Below are positions 19,174-29,416 of a stretch of 64,000 nucleotides of DNA, piece after piece. The stretch lies in contig NZ_FNOH01000002.1 of NCBI RefSeq assembly GCF_900106535.1, forward strand, positions 62,001-126,000, given 5' to 3'. The notes under the pieces were generated by a model that searched no databases, was not told the origin of the DNA, and was given only the letters and a program-made list of their open reading frames with translations. Within the stretch, counting starts at the first letter, position 1, and each line of letters opens with the position of its first letter. The position numbers and the translations under genes were made by a program. This DNA is from Myxococcus xanthus. Its GTDB lineage: Bacteria > Myxococcota > Myxococcia > Myxococcales > Myxococcaceae.

Positions 19174-20005
19174 ATGGCTCACCGGATCGTCGGCCGCGTG
19201 ACGCCCAAGCCAGATGGCTCGCTGAACACGGCCTTCGACCGCTCAGCGAGCCCACGCCGCCGGCCGCAAGGCCATCATCAGGGTGGGCGGCGCGGGCGAG
19301 CACGCGGGCTGGGTGGCCGCGGCCTCCAAACCGAACCGGGCGAAGTTCGTACAGAACCTGCTCAACTCCATGGACACCTTCGGCTACGACGGGCTCCACA
19401 TCGATTGGGAGCCGGTGGAAGCGGCCGACAAGCCGAACCTGCTCGCGCTGGTGAAGGAGCTCCGCGCGGCGAAGCCGAACATGCTGCTCACCTTCCCCAT
19501 CGGGTGGCTCAACAGCAACTTCGCCAGCGACGCGGACCCGTGATTCGCCAACCTGGCGCCGTACCTGGACCAGATCAACATCATGTCCTACGAGAGATGA
19601 TTGGCCCATGGGACGGCTGGCAGTCCTGGTACACGTCCGCGCTCTACGGCGCGTCCGGCAACCGGCCGACGTCCGTGTCCTCCAGCCTCCAGGGCTGGGC
19701 CCGCACAGGCATCCCGAAGGCAAAGCTGGACATGGGCATCCCCTTAGCTCTCCTCGTCGGGCACGTACCGCTGGGACGCGGTGGCGGCGGCCAGCTACGT
19801 CACGTTCAACACGCCCGTGGAGGACGGCACCGTGCGATGGGTCTCCTATGACAGCCCGGAGGCAATCGCCGCCAAGGGCGCCTACGCCCGCGACAACGGC
19901 TTCGGCGGCACCATCATCTGGACCCTTAACCAGGGCTGCACCAACCCCACCACCGGCGCCAACCCGCTGCTGGACGCGGTGAAGGGCGCCTTCCTCCACC
20001 AGTAA
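19174..20005 (+). pseudogene. decayed GH18 chitinase gene
   Basis: Pieces of a glycoside hydrolase family 18 catalytic domain read through three frame changes and two in-frame stops. Frame 1 carries 'GSLNTAFDRS'; near 19250 homology moves to frame 2 ('AHAAGRKAIIRVGGAGEHAGW', then the catalytic motif 'GYDGLHIDWEP' with the acid Glu). A TGA at 19541 is followed in frame by 'FANLAPYLDQINIMSYE', with a second TGA at 19598. Near 19600 it shifts to frame 1 ('MIGPWDGWQSWYTSALYGA') and near 19742 back to frame 2, ending 'GFGGTIIWTLNQG...AVKGAFLHQ' at 20005. The N-terminus (signal, binding modules) is missing. It sits between the toxin/immunity pair and a terminator hairpin. Confidence 0.85.
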
Positions 20006-20013
20006 CCACACCC

Positions 20014-20052
20014 GGAGGGAGCGCGTCCAAGTCACGCGGACACGCTCCCTCC
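20014..20052. terminator. terminator hairpin between convergent units
   Basis: A 15-bp stem with one mismatch (GGAGGGAGCGCGTCC and GGACACGCTCCCTCC) and a 9-base loop lies between the end of the chitinase remnant and the end of the leftward gene at 20067. It could end transcription from both sides. Confidence 0.65.
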
Positions 20053-20066
20053 CGAGGTACCGCGAG

Positions 20067-20618
20067 CTAAGCCTGCGGCCGAGGCATCACGGCGTAGCGC
20101 AGCAGCACGACGCCGTTGGCGTAGACCTTGGTGGACTTGAGGTCCAGGTCCACCACCTGCTTCAGCGAGGACGCCAGCAGGATGCCCGAGCCGAGTATCA
20201 GCGGGTTCATCTTGAGCAGGACCTCGTCGACCAGCCCCTCGGCGAGCAGCAGCCCGGCGAACGCGCCACCACCGCTCAGGTAGATGTCACCGCCCTCCTG
20301 CGCCTTCAGACGCCGGACCTCGCCCACCGCGTCGTCCGACACCAGCTTCACGCGCGGATTCGGGCTCTCCTTCATCGTGCGGCTGAAGACGTAGGTGTCC
20401 ATGTTCGGATAGGGGTCCGTCACCCCCACCTTGAGGCCGCCGTCATAGGTGCGCCGCCCCATGAGCACCGTCGCATAGGTCGCCAGCGACGCGACGTAGT
20501 CCGCGACATGCTCGCTGTCCTTGATGAGGCGGTCCTGCATGAAGGCGCCGTACGTATCGTCCTCGTGGGCGATGAAACCGTCGACGCTGGTGGCAACGTG
20601 GTACTTGAGCTTTCGCAT
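20067..20618 (-). CDS. dihydrofolate reductase family protein (RibD C-terminal fold)
   Basis: A 183-residue protein of the DHFR/RibD-C fold: N-terminal 'MRKLKYHVATSVDGFIA', 'ATVLMGRRTYDGG', 'YVFSRTM', and 'GGDIYLSGGGAFAGLLLAEGLVDEVLLKMNPLILGSG', the usual NADPH-binding pattern. Stand-alone members are uncharacterised reductases, so neither folate nor riboflavin synthesis should be assumed. I chose ATG 20618 (MRKLKYHV) as the natural beginning of the fold; 13 further codons upstream have no similarity. It is a single leftward gene after the chitinase remnant. Confidence 0.85.
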   Translation of the reverse strand: MRKLKYHVATSVDGFIAHEDDTYGAFMQDRLIKDSEHVADYVASLATYATVLMGRRTYDGGLKVGVTDPYPNMDTYVFSRTMKESPNPRVKLVSDDAVGEVRRLKAQEGGDIYLSGGGAFAGLLLAEGLVDEVLLKMNPLILGSGILLASSLKQVVDLDLKSTKVYANGVVLLRYAVMPRPQA

Positions 20619-20926
20619 ACGTGTTCTCCATGCCGCGCGCGCAAAGGCGCCGGTCATTCAGGTTCAGGAAGACGACTGGGAAACACAGCGGGGACCCACG
20701 CATCCGGACAGAAGCCCACGTCAACGCCACGGCACATCGGCCGGAGCGGCAAGGGCAATCACGGAAGCCTGGGTTAGCGAGCGAAGGTCATGGGACAGCG
20801 CCGTGAGGCGCCACATATAAAGTACGCACACGAAGGCGCCCTCGGCAACCCCCATCCGAGCAGGCAGCAGCACACAGCCGCGCCCCCGCGAGGGAGACGA
20901 GGCTCGATTAGAGTCCCGCCCCGGAC
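20619..20926. other. 308-bp intergenic region between divergent genes
   Basis: No gene can be supported here. It separates the leftward DHFR-like gene from the rightward sensor kinase and should hold both promoters, but I see no convincing promoter boxes or palindromes. Confidence 0.5.
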
Positions 20927-22420
20927 ATGCCCCACGTTGCCCCACACACTTCGCGATGGCGTGACGCGCTGGGCTCGCTCTCCGCGCGACTACTGGTGGC
21001 GTTCCTCGTGCCCACCCTGCTCTTCGTCGCGGTGGCGGGCACCGCCGTCTACCAGCTCGCGCGCGTCATCCTGGAAGAAGAGCTGGGCACCAGCCTCAGC
21101 GGCATCGCCGCCGCCACCGCCACCCAGGTCCATGGCGAGCGGCTGCTGACCATCGAACCCGGCGACGACGTGGCAAGCACCCGCACGTGGCGCAACTTCG
21201 TCCGCACCTTCGAGAACATCGCGGAGGCCAGTGGCGTGCGCCGCGTCTACGCCGTGGACACGCAGGGCCGGATGCGCGTGGACGTCGGGGGCGGGCTCCC
21301 GGTGGGCGCGGAGATGCCGGAGCTGGCGCGCGACAGGCTGGAGCTCACCCGTGTCTTCGCCGGGGAGCGCGCCGCCAGTCAGGTGCTCTTCACCGGCTCG
21401 GACGGACAGCGCTACAAGACGGGGTATGCGCCCATCCTGTACGAGGGCCGCGTGGTGGGCGCCGTGGGAGTGGAGGCCAGCGCCGCCTTCTTCGGTCCCC
21501 TGCAGCGACTGTCACGCACCTACGCCATCATGGGCGCGGTGGCGCTGAGCGCGCTCGCCGTCATCGCGTTGGTGACGGCGCGCGGTCTGGCCCGGCCGCT
21601 GCGGCGGCTGATGGCGTCCGCGCTGCGAATCGGCCGGGGCGACCTGACGACCCCGGTGCCACCGGAGCCCACGCTGGAAATCGGCGTCCTCGCGCGCGAG
21701 CTGGAGGACATGCGCGGCGCCCTGGAGAGCCGGGACCGTCAGTTGAAGATGATGCTCGCGGGCGTGGCCCACGAGGTGCGCAACCCCATTGGCGGCATCG
21801 CGCTCTTCTCCGGAATCTTGAAGGAGGACCTCCAGGCCGGCGCCCACGCCGACGCGGGCGCGCACGTGGAGCGCATCCAACGCGAGGTCGCCTACCTCCA
21901 GCGCATCGTCGAGGACTTCCTCGCCTTCGCCCGCGAGCAGCCCCTGGCCCGCGCGCCCGTGGAGGCCCCCACGCTGCTCTCCGTCGCCTGCGAGCTGATG
22001 GCCGCCGAGGCCAGCGCCCGCGACGTCGTGGTGGACATCGACGCCTCCCCCGCGGTGCTGGAAGCTGACGGCAGCCTGCTCACCGCGGCGCTGGTCAACC
22101 TGGTGAAGAACGCGGTGCAGGCTTCCCCCCCGGGTGGGCGCGTACAGGTGTCCGGCGCGTCCAAAGACGGCCACTACACCATCCAGGTCCGCGACACGGG
22201 CCCCGGCGTGCCCGGCACGGCGCGCGAGCGCATCTTCGAGCCCTTCTTCACCACGCGCGAGAAGGGCACCGGCCTGGGCCTGCCACTGGCGCACAAGATT
22301 GCGCTCGCGCACGGCGGCGCGCTGCGGCTGGACTCCGCGCCTGGAGACACGCGCTTCATCCTCACGCTGCCGTTGGGTGGAAAGCCGGGCCACGGCGTAT
22401 CCGTCACCCCGTCGCGTTGA
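20927..22420 (+). CDS. membrane sensor histidine kinase
   Basis: A 497-residue sensor kinase. Membrane segments at about residues 22-48 and 200-222 enclose a periplasmic sensor domain (about 150 residues, possibly dCache/sCache type, 'LGTSLSGIAAATATQVHGERLL'). A HAMP segment follows ('RGLARPLRRLMASALRIGRGDLTTPVP'), then the HisKA domain with phospho-acceptor His282 in 'GVAHEVRNPIGGI', and the HATPase domain with the N box 'LVNLVKNAVQAS', G1 'VRDTGPGVP' and G2 'GTGLGLPLAHKIA'. No response regulator is adjacent; the NtrC-type regulator at 26132 is the nearest. Its 3' end overlaps the convergent chemoreceptor gene by 17 bp. Confidence 0.92.
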   Translation: MPHVAPHTSRWRDALGSLSARLLVAFLVPTLLFVAVAGTAVYQLARVILEEELGTSLSGIAAATATQVHGERLLTIEPGDDVASTRTWRNFVRTFENIAEASGVRRVYAVDTQGRMRVDVGGGLPVGAEMPELARDRLELTRVFAGERAASQVLFTGSDGQRYKTGYAPILYEGRVVGAVGVEASAAFFGPLQRLSRTYAIMGAVALSALAVIALVTARGLARPLRRLMASALRIGRGDLTTPVPPEPTLEIGVLARELEDMRGALESRDRQLKMMLAGVAHEVRNPIGGIALFSGILKEDLQAGAHADAGAHVERIQREVAYLQRIVEDFLAFAREQPLARAPVEAPTLLSVACELMAAEASARDVVVDIDASPAVLEADGSLLTAALVNLVKNAVQASPPGGRVQVSGASKDGHYTIQVRDTGPGVPGTARERIFEPFFTTREKGTGLGLPLAHKIALAHGGALRLDSAPGDTRFILTLPLGGKPGHGVSVTPSR

Positions 22421-24194
22421 ACTGCCGCGCCATCCGCGCCACGTCGTCGGAGACGACCCTCAGCGTGTCGGTGGCCTCCTGTGTGGACTCCAACCGCTTC
22501 AGCGTGGCGTCCATGAGCTGCGACAGGTCCGCGATGGCGTCGAAGATTTGCGTGAAGCCGGCATCCTGCTGTGTCACCGCGGCGGCAATCTGCCGGGCCG
22601 CGGTGGAGTTCTCCTGGGCGATGCGAGACAGCTCCCGCAGCGAGTCCCCTGACGCCCGCATCTGGTCCAGGCCCGTGCCAATGGTCTGCACGCCGGCCTC
22701 CCCCATCTTCGCCGCGTCGCGGATGCCCGTGCTGATGTCCTGGAGGATGCCGCGGATGCGCCGCGTGGCCTGGATGGACTGGTCCGACAGGCCGCGAATC
22801 TCGCGGGCCACCACCGCGAAGCCCCGCCCCTGCTCGCCCGAGCGCGCCGCCTCGATGGCCGCGTTGACCGCCAGGAGGTGGGACTGGTCCGCCAGGTCCT
22901 TCACCGTCTCGGTGATTTCGCCAATCTGCGTGGTGCTCTGGGCCAACCGCGTCAGCCGTTCCTGGATGCCGTCCACCACGCGGCGGATGTCCGCCAGGCC
23001 GTTGAGACTCCGCTCCACGGCGGACTCTCCCTGCTGTCCCAGGGCCTCCGAGCGGCGGGCCACTTGAAGCACCTCCTCCGCTCGCTCGACGGCCATCAGC
23101 GACGTGCGCCGAATCTCCTCCGACGTCATCTGCGCCTCGTGCAGCGCGGACGCCTGACGGACCAGGCTCTGCTGGTGCTCATCGTGCGAATCCCGAAGGT
23201 GGCGCCCCGCGCCGCTCAGCCGCGTGGCGGAGGCATTGAGCGCCAGGGGCAACTGCCGCAGGCGAACGAGCACCGCGTTCATACCAGCCGACAAGTCCCC
23301 CATCTCATCCGTGGACACCCATGCGGGCGAGACGACGCGCCCCGCGGACAGTGACTCGATGGCCACGCCCACCGCGCCCGCCGCGTGTGCCTGACGACGC
23401 GCCAGCATCCAGGTGGTGACGGCGGGAATCGCCAGCAATCCGCCCACCCAGGCCAGCCCGAACGCCAATTCACCCGCCAGCATGCCGCCCATGCCCATCA
23501 GCGTCTCCGCCGAGCCGTGCGCGCCCTCCGCCACCAGCGCATTGTGCAGTTCGTCCCGGACGCCTTGCAGCTTCACCAGCACCACGCACCCGCTCAGCAC
23601 CAACGCGCAGATGCTGGAGCCAATGAAGGTGACGGGCATGAACCAGGCCTGCCGCGGCCAGAAGAAGCCTCCGCCCTTGAGCGCCATCGTCGGGTCCTTG
23701 CGCTGCTCCTCCAGCGCCAGCGGCAACAGCAACCGCTCCAGCGTGACGCTGATGGGAAAGCCCTGCACCACGCCGAAGCAGATGCCGATGAGCGTGCCCA
23801 CCACGACCAGGGACAGGTCCTTCTTCCACAGCAGGCACACGTGGAGGCTGAACCAGAGACCTCCCAGCGTCCACGCGCCCCACGAGGATGCGACCGCCGC
23901 GCGCCACGGCAGGCGCAGGATTCGCTCCAGCCGCGCGCCGGGCGTGTCCTCCGGCCGCTCCCGCAGCGCGCCGTTTACCAGCACGTGCATCACAAACGCG
24001 GGATAGGCGATGCCCAGGCCCACGATGATGGGCGGCAGCACCCACGCCACCGCAATCAGGCCCGACCAACCCGCCACGCCCATGGCCATGCCATTGAGAT
24101 ACGCGGCGATGGGCGCCACCGGCAGCACCCACAACATGAACACCTTGAGCGCACGTCCCCGGTACTCCTGGATGACCTTGTCTTCGGCATTCAT
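22404..24194 (-). CDS. methyl-accepting chemotaxis protein
   Basis: A chemoreceptor of about 596 residues. The N-terminal half has six or so hydrophobic segments (about residues 10-270), so ligand sensing probably takes place in the membrane rather than in a periplasmic domain. A short HAMP-like region follows, then the coiled-coil signalling domain with the conserved hairpin 'DLADQSHLLAVNAAIEAARSGEQGRGFAVVAREIRGLSDQSIQATRRI'. ATG 24194 (MNAEDKV) has GGGGGA 8 bases upstream; the ATG three codons earlier leaves no room for a binding site. No che genes are nearby, so this is an orphan receptor. It ends inside the convergent histidine kinase gene. Confidence 0.92.
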   Translation of the reverse strand: MNAEDKVIQEYRGRALKVFMLWVLPVAPIAAYLNGMAMGVAGWSGLIAVAWVLPPIIVGLGIAYPAFVMHVLVNGALRERPEDTPGARLERILRLPWRAAVASSWGAWTLGGLWFSLHVCLLWKKDLSLVVVGTLIGICFGVVQGFPISVTLERLLLPLALEEQRKDPTMALKGGGFFWPRQAWFMPVTFIGSSICALVLSGCVVLVKLQGVRDELHNALVAEGAHGSAETLMGMGGMLAGELAFGLAWVGGLLAIPAVTTWMLARRQAHAAGAVGVAIESLSAGRVVSPAWVSTDEMGDLSAGMNAVLVRLRQLPLALNASATRLSGAGRHLRDSHDEHQQSLVRQASALHEAQMTSEEIRRTSLMAVERAEEVLQVARRSEALGQQGESAVERSLNGLADIRRVVDGIQERLTRLAQSTTQIGEITETVKDLADQSHLLAVNAAIEAARSGEQGRGFAVVAREIRGLSDQSIQATRRIRGILQDISTGIRDAAKMGEAGVQTIGTGLDQMRASGDSLRELSRIAQENSTAARQIAAAVTQQDAGFTQIFDAIADLSQLMDATLKRLESTQEATDTLRVVSDDVARMARQFNATG

Positions 24195-24413
24195 GTGGCA
24201 CATCCCCCCGAGGCCATGGGCTCACACCCCGAGGGCAGAGCCGGAAGTCCTCACCCGCAAGTACGGCACTCTCCGCGCGAAGCGGACAGGCGGGTCATCC
24301 GGAAGCTGCCGCCTTCCGGACAGAGCACATGAAACACGGGGCCCACGAGCCCACGCGGGGCCTCGAATTGTGCGGGAGGCGCACCAGAGGGCTGTGCGCT
24401 GGTGTCGCGCGAT

Positions 24414-25157
24414 TCAGTCGTTGCAGCACGCGTGGAGCGCGGCGGCATACATCTGCAGCGACTTCCTGGCCGCGGCCTGGACGCGGAAGGGCTCACCGGT
24501 GCCCGCGTCGGTGGACAGCTTGATGATTTCAAGCGCCTCCTCCGGGTGCTGATCGTCATAACGCGCGTGCACCTTGAGCCACATCATCGAATACGCGTCG
24601 ATGCGCGCGCCGTCCTCGGCATAGGCGCGGAAGGGTTCCACCACCTCCCGCGTCCACACGCCGGTGATGCCTTCCACCGCCCAGTTGGACGCGGCCACGC
24701 CTTCGGCCAGTGTCCCGTGCGCACAGGTGTCGAGCAGGAACTCATGCAGCGCTCGCACCTCCGGCAGGGGACGCTGGGTGAAGACATCTTCCGGCGCCAG
24801 GCCGATTCCGCGCATCCAGTCGATGAACCACTCGGCATGCTTCGCCTCCACGCCCAGGTTCTGCAGCAGCCAGCGGCGGGCGCTCGCGTCGCCGGGACGC
24901 TGGCCGTAAGTCGTCTTCGCCAGCGACAGGCCCATGTATTTGGGGAAGGACTCGACGATGAGAAAGAAGTGGGACAGCACCCGCCGCCAGTGACGCAGCG
25001 GCGGACGCTGGCCGTCAGCCGTCGCGCGGAACAACGGAGGCCAGCAGGCCGCGTTCCACTCGTCGCGCACGGACTCCAACATCGACTCCAGCCAGCGCGG
25101 GTGCGCGGTGAGCGTGAGCACAGGGGGGCTGTAACGGTGGGGCGCGGCGGACGACAT
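24414..25157 (-). CDS. TenA/PqqC-like (haem-oxygenase fold) protein
   Basis: A 247-residue all-helical protein with the spacing of the TENA/THI-4/PQQC and iron-containing redox enzyme families: 'FFLIVESFPKYMGLSLAKTTY', 'NLGVEAKHAEWFIDWMRGIG' (E..H), 'AASNWAVEGITGVWTREVVEPF' (E) and 'HARYDDQHPEEALEII' (H..D..H). The Glu and His residues could bind a metal, as in CADD-like diiron oxidases, but I cannot tell a thiaminase, PQQ or diiron role from sequence alone. I chose ATG 25157 because AGGAG precedes it by 8 bases; an upstream in-frame ATG at 25238 adds a low-complexity tail. Confidence 0.7.
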   Translation of the reverse strand: MSSAAPHRYSPPVLTLTAHPRWLESMLESVRDEWNAACWPPLFRATADGQRPPLRHWRRVLSHFFLIVESFPKYMGLSLAKTTYGQRPGDASARRWLLQNLGVEAKHAEWFIDWMRGIGLAPEDVFTQRPLPEVRALHEFLLDTCAHGTLAEGVAASNWAVEGITGVWTREVVEPFRAYAEDGARIDAYSMMWLKVHARYDDQHPEEALEIIKLSTDAGTGEPFRVQAAARKSLQMYAAALHACCND

Positions 25158-25387
25158 GGGCACGGCTCCTGGCTTCCCGACAGGTGACAGGCCGGCATGG
25201 CCTCCCTCACCCGCCCAAGCAGGACGGCATGGTTGCAATCGCTTTCCAGCGGCACCATCGGCCCAAAGGCAATCAGGCCGTGTTTCCCATATTTTGTTTC
25301 AAATCCGGGTGCGGGCGCGCGCGCTCGGTCCGCGAAGCCACAGTGCCCCTGACCGCGAGGCCGTGCGCGCTTCCGCTTTCGAGCGCT

Positions 25388-25969
25388 TCAGGGCGCGGAG
25401 GCCACCACGCGCCGGGCTTTCGCCAGCATGCGACGCAGAGGCACTTCGTCCGCATGCGTCATGGCTTCATCCCAGGTGAGCCACCGCACGCCGAAGGACT
25501 CCGCCGGGTCATGCACCAGGGCGTCGGGGTTCTCCGCCACCACGAGGAAGCGCACGTCCAGGTGGTGGTGCTCCGGCTCGTCGCGGCGCGCGGGGATGGT
25601 GTGGATGTCCACGTCCAGCGGCTGGGGCGCGGCCGGGTGCAGGGACACGCGACATCCCGTCTCCTCACGGGCTTCACGCAGCGCCGTGGCCTCCATGTGG
25701 CCCGCGTCCGTGACATCCGCGTGTCCTCCGGGCTGCAGCCAGCGTTGGAGCTTGCGGTGATGCAACAGGACGACGCGCGCGCCCTCTGGGTCCACCACCA
25801 CCGCGCTGCCCGTGAAGTGGGCCTCCAGTTGCTCCCGGGAGAAGGGCCGCGCCAGGGAACGGGCGAAGTGGCGCATGCGCTCCAGGTCCTCTCGCTCCTT
25901 CACGTCCTCGGGAACGTGGCGCTCGAGCAGGGCCTGGAGGGACGTGGCGGAAGAAACTTCGGATTCCAT
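25388..25969 (-). CDS. NUDIX hydrolase
   Basis: A 193-residue protein with the NUDIX box from 'GGHADVTDAGHMEATALREAREETG' (split here: GGHADVTDAGH, then MEATALREAREETG; the Glu residues bind metal). The fold hydrolyses nucleoside diphosphates linked to another group. The N-terminal 45 residues are helical. The substrate is not evident; 'VLLHHRKLQRWLQPGGHAD' is typical of small general NUDIX proteins. Divergent from the NtrC-type regulator to its right. Confidence 0.88.
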   Translation of the reverse strand: MESEVSSATSLQALLERHVPEDVKEREDLERMRHFARSLARPFSREQLEAHFTGSAVVVDPEGARVVLLHHRKLQRWLQPGGHADVTDAGHMEATALREAREETGCRVSLHPAAPQPLDVDIHTIPARRDEPEHHHLDVRFLVVAENPDALVHDPAESFGVRWLTWDEAMTHADEVPLRRMLAKARRVVASAP

Positions 25970-26131
25970 GCCTCCCCGTACTGCCCCCGGCCAGGCGGCG
26001 CCAGCACCTTCTCACGCCCGTGACATGTGACAACCTCCTGAGCCGGTGGAGTGAGCCGGTCCGGATGTGCTCTCATCCGGCGGCCCCGGGAGGCGGCCGG
26101 CCTCGGGATGCAGGGAGAATCGACTCAAGCC

Positions 26132-27541
<1,410 letters not shown>

Positions 27542-27714
27542 ACCTCGAAAATCTGTCATCCGCCCCCGCCCCCCATGACTTTTCACCGGTATCCCACCTC
27601 CGCCCCTGTCCCCCTGGATGCTCCAGGTGTCCGGAATTGTTGGGCGCCGAGTGGCCGCGAACCCTGGGGATGGGCAGACAGGCTGGCACTCACCTTGCTC
27701 TGGGGCTGTCGCTG

Positions 27715-28761
27715 ATGAATCTCCGCTCCCTCGCCCTCCTGCTGAGCCTGCTGCTGGCCATGCCCGGTCAGGCCGCGTCTGGGCTGGAGGCGGTGCGGGG
27801 AAGGGCTCAGTCGGCTCGCGCGGAGACGCGCTCGCTGCGGGGTCAGCAGCAGGCCCTGCGCGACGAGCTCAACGGGCTGGCCGCACGCATCGAAACGCTG
27901 AAGGCGCAGCGCCAGGGCCGGCTGATGGCGGGGACGGAGCTGGAGGACGCGCTGCGGCGTTCGCAGGAGCTGAGCGGTCAGCTCACCGGGCTGGCGCAGG
28001 CCGTCGTCGCGGCGGAGGGCGAAGCGGAGCGCGCCCACCTCGCCCTGCACACGGCGCTGTCGGACGAGCTGACGCGGCTGCTCGCGGCGTGGGAAGGCAC
28101 GGCGGACCGGGGCCAGCGGGAGAAGCTGTTGGAGGCGGTGCGCTCCGTTCGCGCCGAGCGGGAAGCCATCCGCGCCGCCCTGCCCGCGTCCCAGGTGCCC
28201 TCGCTGGACAAAGCCACCGCGGGCGGTGATGACCCCGAGGATTTGCTGGCCCAGGCGGACACGCTCCGCGATACCCGGGACAAGGTGCGCGAGCGGCTGA
28301 AGGCGCTCCGCGGCCGCATCACCGAGGTGCGCGAGGAGCGCGACCTGGACCGGCGCATGAACGACTTCCTCGGCGAGGAGTCGATGTTCGACGACCAGGA
28401 CCGGCGGCTGCGCCTGCGAATGGGGAGCGACCGGACGCTGCAGGTGGAGCGCTCCGTGCCAGGCCCCAGTGCGCCGACCTTCCAGGGTGACAGCCCCGAC
28501 GATCCGACCCCCAACGTGGGCGGACGCCCCGGTGAAGGTGTCGACCCGAGCCGCCCCCCCTATCCGACGCAGTTGTCATCCCGGGCCACGGACCGGCGGC
28601 CCCAGGTCGAAACGCAGCGCGCCCAGGACCTGGCGTCGGGCGGCCCCGTGGACCTGGCGGCGATGGAGGCAGAGGCCACGCGGCTGGAGACGCTGGCCAG
28701 GGAACTGGAGGGCCGCGCCACGAAGCTGGAGCGCCGCGCCCAGGAGATGGGCGTCCCCTGA
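27715..28761 (+). CDS. exported coiled-coil protein
   Basis: About 348 residues with a signal peptide (1-20, 'LLAMPGQAAS'). Most of the protein is predicted coiled coil rich in Ala, Arg, Glu and Leu (residues 22-190 and 315-348), split by a Pro-rich segment (about 240-300). The frame is open 78 bp further upstream, but ATG 27715 gives a clean signal peptide. I do not recognise a family; the plan resembles periplasmic structural proteins. It follows the NtrC-type regulator co-directionally with a 170-bp gap. Confidence 0.65.
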   Translation: MNLRSLALLLSLLLAMPGQAASGLEAVRGRAQSARAETRSLRGQQQALRDELNGLAARIETLKAQRQGRLMAGTELEDALRRSQELSGQLTGLAQAVVAAEGEAERAHLALHTALSDELTRLLAAWEGTADRGQREKLLEAVRSVRAEREAIRAALPASQVPSLDKATAGGDDPEDLLAQADTLRDTRDKVRERLKALRGRITEVREERDLDRRMNDFLGEESMFDDQDRRLRLRMGSDRTLQVERSVPGPSAPTFQGDSPDDPTPNVGGRPGEGVDPSRPPYPTQLSSRATDRRPQVETQRAQDLASGGPVDLAAMEAEATRLETLARELEGRATKLERRAQEMGVP

Positions 28762-28784
28762 GGGACGCGCCTCCCGGCACCGGA

Positions 28785-29321
28785 CTACAAGAGCCCGGTC
28801 TCCACCTGGAGCTTCACCACCGCCTGCAGCCGCACCTCGCGCGCCGGCATGATGCCGCGGCCGCGGATGATGATGCTCATGGACGGCGCGGAGACGAAGG
28901 GCTGCAACTCCACGTTGTCCACGCGCAGCGACAGCACGGGGTTGGGCGGCCTCAGGTCCAGCGCGGACACGTCCTGGCGCGCCGCGATGCGCGCCTCCCG
29001 GTCTCCCGCGCGGGCATAGAACTCCACTGAGTCCAGGAAACGGAGGTCCTGGTCATTGGGGCTGAGGACCTTGAGCGTGAGGGACTCCACCTTGACGGAC
29101 GTCACCTCGCCCTTGTGAATCCCCTGGTTCTTGAAGTCCTGGTTCTTGTCGAAGTCCATCCCCGCGAAGCTGCTGATGGCGGGAAGGCCGTTGAGGGGCG
29201 TGTCGACGCCAGGCGGGCCCGCGGGCACGGTCGACTCCCCCTTCACCTCGGTGGTGAAGGAGGAGGAGGCGCAGGCGGACAGGCCCAGGCAGGCCACCGC
29301 GAGAAGGGACACAAAGCGCAT
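28785..29321 (-). CDS. lipoprotein of unknown function
   Basis: A 178-residue protein with a lipoprotein signal ('LLAVACLGLSACASSS', Cys17). The rest is mostly beta strand with no motif I recognise ('TLKVLSPNDQDLRFLDSVEFYARAGDREARIAARQDV', 'SLRVDNVELQPFVSAPSMSIIIRGRG'); strands of this type occur in LEA-type and immunoglobulin-like folds. ATG 29321 makes a proper lipoprotein signal; the upstream open frame (to 29501) is Arg-rich and not credible. Divergent from the outer-membrane protein gene on its right. Confidence 0.7.
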   Translation of the reverse strand: MRFVSLLAVACLGLSACASSSFTTEVKGESTVPAGPPGVDTPLNGLPAISSFAGMDFDKNQDFKNQGIHKGEVTSVKVESLTLKVLSPNDQDLRFLDSVEFYARAGDREARIAARQDVSALDLRPPNPVLSLRVDNVELQPFVSAPSMSIIIRGRGIMPAREVRLQAVVKLQVETGLL

Positions 29322-29416
29322 TCGCCCAATGTAACGGGCCGCCGGGGGCGTCGTCACCGGTGGGAGCGATTGGACGGCCGCCCCTGCCCTCCGGCGACGG
29401 AGTATGGTCGCGCGCC

